Of a stretch of 64,000 nucleotides of DNA, positions 1 through 11,482 are shown piece by piece. Position 1 is the stretch's first letter, and the number at the start of each line of letters is the position of its first letter. The position numbers and the translations under genes are program-made. Source of the stretch: Mikania micrantha (lineage: Eukaryota > Streptophyta > Magnoliopsida > Asterales > Asteraceae); contig CM018682.1 of assembly GCA_009363875.1 (NCBI GenBank), forward strand, positions 65,618,031 to 65,682,030, in the 5' to 3' direction. The notes under the pieces were generated by a model. That model was not told the origin of the DNA. It did not search any database and worked only from the letters and a program-made list of their open reading frames with translations.

Positions 1-195
1 GGCCGTAAACTCACCTTAGTGATGAAGTAGTAAGTCAAGCGTAAGCTCCTGCGTAGATGGCATGTCGGTCACTGGCAACCTATATCGTATACCGTACGTG
101 AGTTCGTGTAAGTGACCGTGCCAGTGTTTGTGTTAGTGCTCGTGTTTGTGTTTCAGCAACCCTCGGTTGTTCATGTTTGTCCGTGTCGGTCCACA

Positions 196-269
196 TTGAC
201 CGTGTTTGACTGTGTTGGTCCACATTGACCGTGTTTGACTGTGTTTGACTAGAGTTGACCAAGTTTGAC
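196..269. repeat. TTGAC-rich (W-box-like) degenerate tandem repeat in T1 LTR
   Basis: Seven TTGAC cores occur in about 75 bp, several as TTGACC or TTTGACTGTG units. TTGAC(C/T) is the known core bound by plant WRKY factors. Here the repeat lies about 1.4 kb downstream of the TATA box in transcription order, so a promoter role is uncertain. The same stretch is repeated at 8477-8551 and, inverted and diverged, at 22080-22190. Confidence 0.7.
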
Positions 270-1651
270 CGTGTCAAGTCAACGACCCGTTGGTGAACCG
301 TGTGACGGTTGTTAATTGTGTAGCAATTGTGTTAGTGTTTGTCGTGTGCAAAACGCGCAAGTCACGTCTATGGACAACTTACTATTTATAGTAAGTTTCC
401 ATTTATGGAAAGTTCACAAAGCATATCGGTTTTATAGTTCTAGCATGTTCAATAGTCCTACGTGATCATGTTAACACCTAGCACATTATCGTACGATTTC
501 ACATAAGTTGTTTACAACATGTTTGCACATAAAAGTTTCCTAAAATGGAAAGTTTCCATTTATAACATACGTAACATCGGAAACCATCTAACTTAGCATC
601 TAATCATCATGTTACAACATATTAACCCATTTAGCATGCTCAGATTATTCAACACGTTGACAAATCGGTTTTTGTAAAAATAAAGTTACTAAATATAGTA
701 ACTTTCTAGTTTTGCATAGAAATGACCATTTTAACATTCCTAACCCATCCTTATACTACAAATCATCCTAATGATTAATCTAACATCGTTAAAACATGTC
801 AACATAACTCAAATTTCCATCTATCAACATCTTGATCCAAAAAGTTACTAAAAATAGAAATAACGATAAATATGACCATTAAACATTATCAAAATCACAT
901 TCTAAACTTATCACCATCCTAATAACATCTAAACAACCATCCATGAACATGCATGACACCAAATATCATTCACATTCTCATTTCATAAGTAAAAAGTTAC
1001 TATTAATGGCAAGTTTCATCAAAACTCATAGTTTTAACCATTTTAACCAAATCCCACCATGAGTAATCCTTCTACTATCATCAATAATCATATCAACATG
1101 CTCAAGATTATTCCTATCATCATGGATCATACATGCATGGCCATCATTCAACACTTTATGAACAAAACATGAAATCTATACATACACAACATCTTGTATC
1201 ATCATAAGATGCATTCTAATCATCCTAGATCATCATAAAACACATCTAAATCAACAAACCCAGAAACAAATTCGTGTATAAGCATCATAGGTGCTTGCAT
1301 GTGTGATTTAACACTTGCATGTGTGTTTGTGAGTGTTTTTAAGCTACAAGGAATGATGTACTACCTTCCAAGGCTTCAAAGTTCCTGAGATGATGATGGT
1401 AACAGCTCCTAAACTTCTGGTTCGTGGGTTTGGGTCAAGAACAAGGGAGGTGATGGTGGTTCTTCAAGTTCCTAGCAATCCCCTTCCACTTCTAAGCTTC
1501 AAATCTTCAACTTCAAGCTTCAAAATGCTCAACAATGGTGGTTTTTGGTGAAGATATGATTTGCAGGTGGTTCTGGTCGAGAATAACCGAGAGGGTGGCA
1601 TGAGGGCTGAAGAAAAATGATTAAGGTAGAGTAGGATGTGATTTTCTTGGC

Positions 1652-1657
1652 TTTATA
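1652..1657 (-). promoter_or_regulatory. TATA box of T1 LTR
   Basis: The minus strand reads CTTTATAAAGCC, a good plant TATA box. It lies 25-30 bp downstream (in transcription order) of the last CGCG palindrome. The copy in the other LTR is at 9935-9940, and the orthologous box in the related solo LTR is at 20709-20714. Transcription would start about 30 bp further along the minus strand. Confidence 0.65.
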
Positions 1658-1681
1658 AAGATTTTCTGCGAACTGGGTCTC

Positions 1682-1805
1682 GTCGCGTAGCGCGACACGT
1701 TCAAGAAGGTTTCTCGCGTAGCGCGAGGGATTTCGGGTTCGAATTTCCCCCGCCCACCTGTCGCGTACCGCGACAGGTTCCTTGTGGGCCGTCGCGTAGC
1801 GCGAC
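1682..1805. repeat. Four CGCG palindromes upstream of LTR TATA box
   Basis: Four units share the plan (G/C)TCGCG-TAN-CGCGA(C/G): 1682-1696, 1713-1727, 1757-1777 and 1791-1805. The third has 9-bp perfect arms, CCTGTCGCG/CGCGACAGG. The second swaps the outer pair to C...G yet stays palindromic. The array recurs at 9965-10088 and, diverged, at 20562-20686. CGCG boxes are the known target of plant CAMTA factors; that link is inference. Confidence 0.85.
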
Positions 1806-2166
1806 ACATCCACTGAAGAGCCCAATAGGCCCATTTTAGTGGGTTTGATCCGTTCGTCGCCGTTTTCACGTCTACGAACTATCGTTTGGCCTCGTTTGAA
1901 CTTCCGAGTTCAAAGTGTGAGTGTTTCGTGAGGTTTCGAGTGTTGTGCTACACAATGTGCTTGACGTTCACCAACGTTCGTGTGTTTTGACACGCGTGTG
2001 TTGTTTGCCGATAATTCCACGAATCATCTAGTCATGTGTCAGTGTTCGTACTGTCGTGCCACGTGTCACACTAAATTAATCTAATTCTAGTGCCACGTGT
2101 ACATAAAGCATTTAAATAGACATTTAAATAAATATAAAGCTGACCTGGAAAATACGGGGTGTCACA

Positions 2167-2176
2167 TCCTCCCCAT
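2167..2176 (-). other. T1 polypurine tract
   Basis: The minus strand reads ATGGGGAGGA immediately before the LTR start TGTGACACC. Position and composition fit the plus-strand primer of an LTR retrotransposon. Confidence 0.85.
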
Positions 2177-2201
2177 GTTAGAAAGAATTTCGTCCCGAAA
2201 T

Positions 2202-4334
2202 TCAACTTGTGTTGCCAGTGTTTGTCTGTTCCGCGAACAGGTGTGGGTACTTTTGTTTCATCTGGTCTTCACGTTCCCATGTGAATTCCGGTCCTCGTCG
2301 CGAATTCCATCGCACCTTTACAATCGGTATTTTACTGAGTTTGAGCTTGTTGGTTTCCCGGTCCATTATCTCCACCGGTTCCTCATCAAAGTTCAGTTGT
2401 TCGTCGATCTGTATCTCCTCAAGAGGAATAACAAGTGTCTCGTCAGATAGGCACTTTTTGAGGTTCGAGATGTGAAATACGTTGTGCACACTGCTCAACT
2501 CATCTGGTAGGTTTAGCTCGTAGGCCACCGGGCCTATTCGTTTAGTAATCTCGAAAGGTCCAATGTAACGAGGGTTCAGCTTTCCCCGTTTACCAAGCCG
2601 AATGACTCCCTTCCAGGGCGAGACCTTGAGCAACACTCTGTCTCCCACCTGGAACTCTAACGGTTTGCGTCGTTTGTCAGCGTAGCTTTTCTGTCTATCT
2701 CGAGCTGCTGCCATCCGGTTGCGTATTTGCACGATCTTCTCAGTCGTTTCGTGCACAAGCTCTGGACCGGTTAGTTGGCTGTCTCCAACTTCCGCCCAGC
2801 AGATGGGTGATCGACACTTACGTCCGTAGAGTGCTTCGAATGGTGCAGCTTGGATGCTAGTGTGGTAGCTATTGTTGTATGAGAACTCAACCAACGGTAG
2901 GTGAGCCTCCCAGCTACTACCAAAGTCGATAACACATGCCCGCAGCATGTCCTCCAGTGTCTGTATAGTGCGTTCGCTCTGCCCATCAGTCTGCGGGTGG
3001 TAAGCGGTACTCATATCCAATCTCGTACCCAAAGCCTTATGCAAAGACTTCCAGAAATGCGACGTGAATCGATTGTCGCGGTCGGATATGATCGAGATTG
3101 GTACTCCATGTCGAGTAACCACTTCCTTCAGATAAATACGAGTGAGTTTGTCCAACTTGTCGGTCTCCTTGATGGGTAGAAAATGTGCAGACTTCGTTAG
3201 TCGGTCTACGATAACCCAGATGGTATCGCAACCACTGGCCGTCTTTGGCAGTTTAGTTATGAAGTCCATGGAAATCTGTTCCCATTTCCACATTGGTAGT
3301 TCTGGTTGTTGAAGTAACCCTGATGGCTTCTGGTACTCAATTTTCACTTTTGAGCACGTTAAACACTTACTCACGTATGTCGCTATCTCAGCTTTCATGT
3401 TCGGCCACCAGTAAGTTGTCTTCAGATCATGATACATTTTGTCAGAGCCCGGATGTATGGAATACCGGCTCTTGTGTGCTTCATCCATCACTACTTCCCT
3501 CAATCCCCCGTAGCGTGGAATCCAAATTCGATCCACCAGATAGTAAGCTCCGTCATCTCTTACCTTCAATTGCTTATCCATGCCACGCATGGCTTCAAGA
3601 GTGAGATTTTCAGCTTTTAGGGCTTCTTGTTGTGCGATTCGTATCTGATTTGGCAATTCAGAATGAATCGTGAGTTGTAGGGCACGCACGCGTTTTGTTG
3701 TTTCCTTCCGGCTCAACGCATCGGCCACTACATTGGCTTTGCCTGGATGATACTTGATGGCGCAATCATAATCACCTATGAGTTCAACCCATCTTCGTTG
3801 TCTCATGTTCAACTCTTTCTGGTCGAAGATGTGTTGTAGGCTCTTATGATCGGTGAAGATTGTGCATTTCGTGCCGTACAAGTAGTGTCGCCAGATCTTC
3901 AAGGCAAATACTACAGCTCCCAACTCAAGGTCATGAGTTGTGCAGTTTTTCTCATGCACCTTCAGTTGTCGTGAGGCGTATGCTATCACCTTCTCGCGTT
4001 GCATCAGCACGCAACCGAGTCCTTGTTTCGAAGCGTCGCAATACACTACGAAGTCATCACATCCTTCCAGTAGGGATAGGATGGGTGCAGTGCATAGTTT
4101 CTGTTTCAACAGGTTGAAAGCAGCTTCTTGTTTGTCTCCCCAATCGAACTTCTTGTCCTTATGAGTCAGGGATGTCAGTGATTGAGCAGTCTTCGAGAAT
4201 CCTTCGATAAATCTCCGGTAGTACCCGGCCAGCCCTAGGAATTGTCGCACCTTAGTTGGAGTCTTAGGTGCTTCCCAGTTCTTGATGGCTTCAGTCTTGG
4301 CTGGGTCTACGTGTATCCCTTGTTCGTTAACCAC
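2202..4334 (-). pseudogene. T1 pol, 3' part: RNase H, integrase, chromodomain
   Basis: This 710-codon open stretch is the C-terminal part of a Ty3/gypsy polyprotein. It starts in the RT thumb/connection (FLGLAGYYRRFI near residue 32). RNase H follows (about 95-215, including VVYCDASKQGLG and TDHKSLQHIF). Integrase then has an HHCC zinc region (CLTC near 330) and a DDE core (MDFITKLP; ISDRDNRF; HPQTDGQSERTI). The C-terminal 60 residues end in WNSRRGPEFTWERED, a chromodomain-like tail that places T1 among chromoviruses, probably Tekay/Del. The first codon shown is GTG and is not a real start: an in-frame TAA at 4347-4349 cuts it off from the RT upstream. The natural stop is 36 bp before the 3' LTR. 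Confidence 0.9.
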
Positions 4335-4349
4335 GTGTCCAAGAAATTA

Positions 4350-5019
4350 GACTTCGCGAATCCAAAAAGCGCATTTTGAAAACTTTGCGTACAGCTGCTC
4401 TTTCTTTAATAATTCCAAGACTAGCCTCAAATGCTCAGCGTGTTCTTTCCGATTCTCTGAGTAAATCACAAATGTCGTCAATGAACACTATTATGAATTT
4501 GTCGAGATAAGGCTTGCACACTCTATTCATGAGATCCATGAATACAGCTGGTGCGTTGGTCAGTCCGAAGGGTATAACCAAGAATTCGTAGTGTCCGTAT
4601 CGGGTTCGGAAGGCAGTCTTAGGAATATCGTTTTCCTGTATCCTCAGTTGATGGTAACCCGATCTTAAATCGATCTTCGAATAGTAACTTGACCCTTGCA
4701 ACTGGTCAAACAGGTCGTCTATTCGTGGCAACGGGTATCGATTCTTGATCGTCACCTTGTTCAGCTCTCTATAGTCGATGCATATACAGAATGATCCGTC
4801 TTTCTTCTTTACAAACAAGACCGGTGCTCCCCAAGGTGATAAGCTCGGTCTGATAAATCCCTTGTCTAACAGCTCCTGCAGCTGGTTAGATAGTTCCTGC
4901 ATCTCAGTCGGTGCTAATCGGTATGGAGCTTTAGCGATCGGTGCTGCTCCTGGTGTGAGGTCTATCTGAAACTCGACTTGTCGTTTCGGAGGTAGTCCGG
5001 GTAAATCCTCGGGAAACAC
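4350..5019 (-). pseudogene. T1 pol, reverse transcriptase part, frameshifted
   Basis: This is the RT fingers and palm of the same polyprotein. Motifs are LPGLPPKRQVEF at the start, YRELNKVTIKNRYPLPRID, and the active-site block VFIDDI. Directly after FIDDI the frame shifts by one base (about 4470-4473). The remaining palm and thumb residues are readable only in the next frame, down to the nonsense codon at 4347-4349. The catalytic Asp pair is present, but no full-length RT can be made from this copy. Confidence 0.88.
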
Positions 5020-5049
5020 TTCAGGGAAATTTGGACTAAAGCTATGTCC

Positions 5050-5490
5050 TCGATCTTCTTCTCAGCCTTTGGTTGCTCAGTGATGAGGGCTAGTTATCGC
5101 GGAGTATCCCTTCTGCAGATACTTGTTCGCCTACATACGGGATATGATGTTCAATGGTATTCTCCGTCGTTCTCCTTGGATCGAGAGCTGTTCCCCGTCT
5201 TGCAACGTCACTCGGACGATCTTCTCGTTACATACAATCTCAGCTTGGTTTGCAGATAGCCAGTCCGCTCAAATGACTTCATCGAAGCTCCCGAGAGTCA
5301 CCGGCAACAAATCGATTTCGAGTTCATGATTCGAAACCATGACACTTCCTCGAAAGATGTGTTGTGTTTCACTTAGTTTGCCGTCGGCTAACTCTACGGT
5401 ATACTTATAGTCTAGTGGTGTTGAAGTAACATCAATCGATTTACTAAATTCACTAGATACAAAACTCCTATCGGCTCTGGTATCAAATAA
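5050..5490 (-). pseudogene. T1 retropepsin-type protease, degenerate
   Basis: Conceptual translation on the minus strand gives a retropepsin-like domain beginning VLFDTRADRSF. The catalytic triad normally reads D-T/S-G; here the Gly codon is AGA (plus-strand 5476-5478), giving DTR. Downstream landmarks are TVELADGKL and LLPVTLGSFD. At least two in-frame stops interrupt it, one after SFDEVI near 5265 and one near 5130. A short deletion or frame change lies just upstream, between gag and protease near 5500-5520. The domain should be inactive for three independent reasons. Confidence 0.75.
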
Positions 5491-5524
5491 TACGCTTGCA
5501 TATTTAAAGGAACGTACCCGTTAT

Positions 5525-6667
5525 GATGTTGGGATCATCTTTAGCTTTTTTGGATTCGAATACATATGCCTTACCCCATGCAGCGTTGCCTCCTGCTTTC
5601 TTGTTTTGTGGACAGTCTCGGCGTATGTGGCCAGGCTTGCCACAGGTGAAGCATCCCCTTTGTGGTTTCACTTTACTTGTGTTTGACCTCGGGTTGGCAC
5701 GACACTCCCTCGTAACATGTCCATTTTTCCCACATCTGGTACACTTGATCCTATTGCATGGGCCAAAGTGATGGTATGAGCATTTGTTGCACTTGGGGTA
5801 GTCACCTTGGTATACTTTCTTGCCTTGAGCACCAGATTGAGTGGCAATAAAGACTTTTGCTGGTACGGGAAGATATTGGGTTGATTGTTGTGGTGAGAAG
5901 GTCCTATTGTTGATTGACTCCCACTTCCGCTTGGTCCCTTAAGGCTTCAGGTGTTCACCCCTCTTGGGTAGCTTACCCTGTGCTACCGCTTGGTCAGTCA
6001 GACAATGGGCCAAACAAATAGTGGGTTGAATGAGTGTAGGGTCTTCCGTGGTAACCAAACCTTGGATCTGTTCAGGTAATCCACTGATGTATTGTTCAAT
6101 CTTTTTGTATTTTGGGGTCACCATTTCTGGGTATAGTTCACACAGCTCATGGAATCGAGCGGTGTATTGTTCGATCTCGGATCCTTCCATTTTGTGAATC
6201 CAGAACCCCTCCAGTTCTTTGATTTCGTTTTGAGGACAGTATTCTTTCCTCAACATCTTAACGAAGTTTTCCCATGGGATTGAGTTAGCAGTCTCCAAAC
6301 TTAGTATCTGAATGTGCGAATTCCACCAATTGAGTGCCTGTCCTTCCAAAGTCCCGGTAGCAAATTTTACTTTATTTTCTTCAGAACACCTGCTCATGCA
6401 GAAGATTGACTCAACCTCCTTAATCCATCGGAGCAGTCCTACCGCTCCTTCCGGTCCCCTGAATATATGAGGATGGTAGCTAAGGAAGGTTTTGAATGAA
6501 CATCCTTTTGAGTTGTTGTTGTGAGTCTCGTTGCTTGTTTCTCTGTTTAAACGTGTAGTCTCGTAATCCGCAATGGCTTTTCTAACCCGTTGTTCTACCA
6601 TAGCTTCGATAGCCGCATGACTGATTGATTGGTTGTCTGTACACCCATACGTTCCTTGACCAGCCAT
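5525..6667 (-). pseudogene. T1 gag (nucleocapsid with two zinc knuckles), one stop
   Basis: The start at 6667 opens MAGQGTYG. The first 242 codons are a gypsy gag/capsid with the retrotransposon-gag signature (FRGPEGAVGLLRWI, ALNWWNSH, EYCPQNEI, YTARFHEL). A TAA at 5939-5941 truncates it. The same frame continues to two CCHC knuckles: CTRCGKNGHVTREC (near 5715-5756) and CFTCGKPGHIRRDC (near 5610-5655). The nucleocapsid is therefore present in the DNA but lies beyond the stop. Gag would bind the element RNA and assemble the particle. With an intact 5' LTR and PBS, the RNA could still be made and mobilised in trans. Confidence 0.88.
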
Positions 6668-7459
6668 TCGCAGTATCTATATATAATAGATATTGTATTA
6701 CCAATCGTTAGAGATGGTTGGGTGTTAGCATGTGCAGAGGTAAAATTTATCATGTTCTTCAAAAGTAAGATAATAATTTTCATAAGACTACTACTACCAA
6801 AGGGATTGGTATGAGCATAGCTTGCTCATGTAGGTTCTAGTAATACTAAATATAACGGGGAAATAAACCACTCGGTGTGAGTAACGGAGTTCGGATCTCC
6901 ACTAGCAGCGGTGTGTTACCCAGTGTCCCCAATGAGTGCAGCTTACAACTTGAATTTGCCAGAATTGTTATGTACCTATAAATTCACGATTACGTTGGCC
7001 ACCATAATCGTCAATTTATCTTACACAATCATTCTAGTTCCTTCAATCTGAAGCCAGTGATCATAGTAGTGCTCGAGGTTCATCTTTGGAGTGTTGTCGC
7101 TAAGGTTCCAGTCCGCAAGTGTACGTCAGGTGACTGGGTTTACGCCCAAGAATGGAGATTGGGAAAAGCGTTCGATTTGAGTTAGATCATGCTAGTGTAG
7201 TCTTCTTCCGGACATTGAAGAGTTCCCTTTAGTCTTGTGTTCGTCCTTTCACTAATCCCATCACACAGTTCTCATGCGTAGTCGGATGTGGATACCCGCT
7301 AAGGGTTCCAAAGGTATGCTCGTAGGTATCTGATAAAATCACAAAGCATATTGCTAAACTATGCACATAATGTGCTGTGCGAAACTAGTGTAGTGTCTAA
7401 TGTTGAGCAATGGCTATAGTCTAAGTTTACTACATGCAAACCTAGTTCTCTATAACCAA
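6668..7459 (-). other. T1 5' leader with post-PBS hairpin
   Basis: About 790 bp of non-coding leader between PBS and gag. Near the PBS, arms GGCTATAG (7412-7419) and CTATAACC (7450-7457) can pair in RNA (one G-U pair) around a 30-nt loop. The same arms occur after the PBS in T3 and D. I see nothing else distinctive; no long ORF is present on either strand. Confidence 0.7.
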
Positions 7460-7472
7460 GGCTCTGATACCA
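7460..7472 (-). other. T1 primer binding site (initiator tRNA-Met)
   Basis: The minus strand reads TGGTATCAGAGCC, complementary to the 3' end of plant initiator tRNA-Met. It lies three bases (GAC) after the 5' LTR end at 7476. Confidence 0.93.
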
Positions 7473-7475
7473 GTC

Positions 7476-10449
7476 TGTCACACCCCCACTTTCACAATCA
7501 TGGTGTCAGTCCACGTGGGTGTGACGTGGCCAGAATCACAGCTCAAGGTCATATAGAACACCTCTATATGCATTTACAAAAACAATATTTGACACACACA
7601 CTTAACAAAGGTAGTTTGCAGCAGAATAATAAGTCATGTTGCAGCGGAAATCAAGTGTTTAACAATTGCAGCGGAAAAGTAATAAGTTCAACACAACACT
7701 GTTTAAAACAGAATAAAAGTCTAAATTGTTTCGAAAGGCAACGATTAAAATGCATGCGGGATCCTATGCTCAAATCCCCTAAGTGCATCCCTGTTTCCGA
7801 GTGCCTGTCTGCTAGTTACCTGAGAATACAAGTTTAAGGAAAAGTGTCAACACAATGGTTGGTGAATTCACAGGTTTTGATAAACATTGCAATTCAGAAA
7901 TCATGTGTCATACTGTTTACGTAATGTTAGTCCCGAGCCCTAGGCTCCAAGTGTCAGTGCGTCACTACCGAAACTAGACTTGTTAGTCCTTGCCTCCGCT
8001 ATGTCTCGTAATAACATAGCAAGATAGGTCGAGATTTCACGTGTTATGACATCCAGTCAACATTTTCGCCACGCGGGGCTCGTCACACCCAAATAGATCT
8101 ATTCAAACTCACCTCGTTGTTTATACATTAACGGTAAGACTTTGCGAGGGCTTATTACGATACAACACTTATGTTTGTCCAATAAACCAGTATACACAAT
8201 TTGTTTGTACAAGTATAAATGTTTGACTCGATTTAACAAGTATTCTCCCCCTATTTGAAAAGCTTGTAAAAGAGTAAAGAGGGGCCGTAAACTCACCTTA
8301 GTGATGAAGTAGTAAGTCAAGCGTAAGCTCCTGCGTAGATGGCATGTCGGTCACTGGCAACCTATATCGTATACCGTACGTGAGTTCGTGTAAGTGACCG
8401 TGCCAGTGTTTGTGTTAGTGCTCGTGTTTGTGTTTCAGCAACCCTCGGTTGTTCATGTTTGTCCGTGTCGGTCCACATTGACCGTGTTTGACTGTGTTGG
8501 TCCACATTGACCGTGTTTGACTGTGTTTGACTAGAGTTGACCAAGTTTGACCGTGTCAAGTCAACGACCCGTTGGTGAACCGTGTGACGGTTGTTAATTG
8601 TGTAGCAATTGTGTTAGTGTTTGTCGTGTGCAAAACGCGCAAGTCACGTCTATGGACAACTTACTATTTATAGTAAGTTTCCATTTATGGAAAGTTCACA
8701 AAGCATATCGGTTTTATAGTTCTAGCATGTTCAATAGTCCTACGTGATCATGTTAACACCTAGCACATTATCGTACGATTTCACATAAGTTGTTTACAAC
8801 ATGTTTGCACATAAAAGTTTCCTAAAATGGAAAGTTTCCATTTATAACATACGTAACATCGGAAACCATCTAACTTAGCATCTAATCATCATGTTACAAC
8901 ATATTAACCCATTTAGCATGCTCAGATTATTCAACACGTTGACAAATCGGTTTTTGTAAAAATAAAGTTACTAAATATAGTAACTTTCTAGTTTTGCATA
9001 GAAATGACCATTTTAACATTCCTAACCCATCCTTATACTACAAATCATCCTAATGATTAATCTAACATCGTTAAAACATGTCAACATAACTCAAATTTCC
9101 ATCTATCAACATCTTGATCCAAAAAGTTACTAAAAATAGAAATAACGATAAATATGACCATTAAACATTATCAAAATCACATTCTAAACTTATCACCATC
9201 CTAATAACATCTAAACAACCATCCATGAACATGCATGACACCAAATATCATTCACATTCTCATTTCATAAGTAAAAAGTTACTATTAATGGCAAGTTTCA
9301 TCAAAACTCATAGTTTTAACCATTTTAACCAAATCCCACCATGAGTAATCCTTCTACTATCATCAATAATCATATCAACATGCTCAAGATTATTCCTATC
9401 ATCATGGATCATACATGCATGGCCATCATTCAACACTTTATGAACAAAACATGAAATCTATACATACACAACATCTTGTATCATCATAAGATGCATTCTA
9501 ATCATCCTAGATCATCATAAAACACATCTAAATCAACAAACCCAGAAACAAATTCGTGTATAAGCATCATAGGTGCTTGCATGTGTGATTTAACACTTGC
9601 ATGTGTGTTTGTGAGTGTTTTTAAGCTACAAGGAATGATGTACTACCTTCCAAGGCTTCAAAGTTCCTGAGATGATGATGGTAACAGCTCCTAAACTTCT
9701 GGTTCGTGGGTTTGGGTCAAGAACAAGGGAGGTGATGGTGGTTCTTCAAGTTCCTAGCAATCCCCTTCCACTTCTAAGCTTCAAATCTTCAACTTCAAGC
9801 TTCAAAATGCTCAACAATGGTGGTTTTTGGGTGAAGATATGATTTGCAGGTGGTTCTGGTCGAGAATAACCGAGAGGGTGGCATGAGGGTTGAAGAAAAA
9901 TGATTAAGGTAGAGTAGGATGTGATTTTCTTGGCTTTATAAAGATTTTCTGCGAACTGGGTCTCGTCGCGTAGCGCGACACGTTCAAGAAGGTTTCTCGC
10001 GTAGCGCGAGGGATTTCGGGTTCGAATTTCCCCCGCCCACCTGTCGCGTACCGCGACAGGTTCCTTGTGGGCCGTCGCGTAGCGCGACACATCCACTGAA
10101 GAGCCCAATAGGCCCATTTTAGTGGGTTTGATCCGTTCGTCGCCGTTTTCACGTCTACGAACTATCGTTTGGCCTCGTTTGAACTTCCGAGTTCAAAGTG
10201 TGAGTGTTTCGTGAGGTTTCGAGTGTTGTGCTACACAATGTGCTTGACGTTCACCAACGTTCGTGTGTTTTGACACGCGTGTGTTGTTTGCCGATAATTC
10301 CACGAATCATCTAGTCATGTGTCAGTGTTCGTACTGTCGTGCCACGTGTCACACTAAATTAATCTAATTCTAGTGCCACGTGTACATAAAGCATTTAAAT
10401 AGACATTTAAATAAATATAAAGCTGACCTGGAAAATGCGGGGTGTCACA
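7476..10449 (-). repeat. T1 gypsy 5' LTR, complete (2,974 bp)
   Basis: Plus-strand ends are TGTCACACCCCC (7476) and GGGGTGTCACA (10449), so the element reads TGTGACA...TGTGACA on the minus strand. It contains the TATA box at 9935-9940, CGCG palindromes at 9965-10088, a TTGAC-rich stretch at 8477-8551, and a splice-donor-like AG|GTGAGT (exon edge 8297, intron side 8296) with an acceptor-like TTCTCAG ending at 7820. It abuts element E at 10450. The left flank of T1 is off the window, so the target duplication cannot be read. Confidence 0.96.
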
Positions 10450-11482
10450 CTATTAATTTATTTTAATTTTTTTAGATTTAAATTATTTAAACTACAAACA
10501 ATATTTCAAATTACTAAAAACAGTTATTATTAATACTATTATTTTAACAATACAAATGTTAGTAATTGCTTTTACATATGAATTAGACTTTAAATAAATA
10601 TCAAAATTTAAACATGGAATATAGTTACATTATTGAAATTGTATTAGGAATTTCATAGTAGGTTATAGTTATATTAGCTTATACGTGACTTAACAATATA
10701 TGATAACCTGTATTGTGTTGCTTGAACTACACACTTGGCATTAGTTAGCTGCAAACTAGCTCATCAATCAAGGTGAGTCTTCATAGCCCCTCTTTTATGC
10801 TTTTATTTTTGGGGAGAAACATGTTACAACTATTAAACTATATCTTAAATTATTATTCATGTGAACTTAGCTTAATGGTCTTAGATGTAGTGAGCTTTAG
10901 TTATGAATTTGCATTGATCACAAACTTAAACTTTCTGGTAAACAATGATAGATCTGTTGGCCCGGCCAGATCCACCGTGTTTGATTTACCCTTCGGGGGA
11001 AGCCCGCGGTGATTGTTTGCTACTTCAGCATCGTTAGGAATGCTAAACTTGGTCAAACATTATCTGTTAACATTATTTGATATGCTTTGGCATGCTTTGT
11101 TCATTATTATAGTTAATTATGCTTTGTGATCACATGTGACAACTATTTATCTATATTATATCAACTATTTTTGGTATGTGTGCTTAGAATCTGTGAAGCT
11201 CACCAACCTTATAGTTGACCTTTTATTTTAAACATGTTTTAGGTTGGAATGCTACTAAGCTAAATTAGAAGATTGGTTTAGTTGTTTTGTATTCATATTT
11301 TTTAGTTTTGGGATTTAAGACTTATAATGTAATTGATTATAAATAATTAAGGTTTATTTAAATTTTAAGTTTGATTTTCTCTTAATGAGTGTTTGAAGTA
11401 TTTACATTTACTACTGTGTGCTTATGAACAATCTACACTTTGTGAACGCCCCGATGATTCCGTCTTTGGCCGGGGTGTTACA
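10450..11482 (+). repeat. E: gypsy LTR 3' portion, interrupted by T1
   Basis: The stretch ends GGCCGGGGTGTTACA and has the internal landmarks of T3's LTR: AGGTGAGTCTTCATAGCCCC at 10771-10790, CTCACCAAC near 11199, TTTTAGGT at 11238-11244 and ACAATCTACAC near 11430. It is therefore a plus-strand LTR of a related but distinct family. Its 5' part must lie left of T1. No PBS follows; the next bases are codons of copia pol, so it is probably a solo LTR inserted in that gene. Its first 300 bp are AT-rich. Confidence 0.8.

Larger units (their letters stand above)
1..2166 (-). repeat. T1 gypsy 3' LTR (partial, runs off left edge)
   Basis: This block repeats almost perfectly at 8283-10449, and that pair defines element T1. 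It ends on the plus strand in GGGGTGTCACA at 2166, so the minus-strand LTR begins TGTGACACCCC. By comparison with the complete copy (2,974 bp), about 806 bp lie outside the window. I see only three differences from the other LTR: a one-base length change in a G run near 1548, C/T near 1606, and A/G near 2154. This near-identity implies a recent insertion. The LTR holds a TATA box, a palindrome array and a TTGAC-rich stretch, listed separately. Small reading frames inside it overlap these non-coding features and are not genes. Confidence 0.95.

Noticed and set aside
1529..1869. Overlapping ORFs on the minus strand, repeated at 9746-10152
   Set aside because: They lie across the LTR promoter, palindromes and TATA box, and are conserved only because the LTRs are identical.
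7460..7472. tRNA-Met-like sequence
   Set aside because: Only 12-13 bases complementary to the tRNA 3' end: a primer binding site, not a tRNA gene. The same holds at 23457, 33602, 38616, 39116 and 54463.
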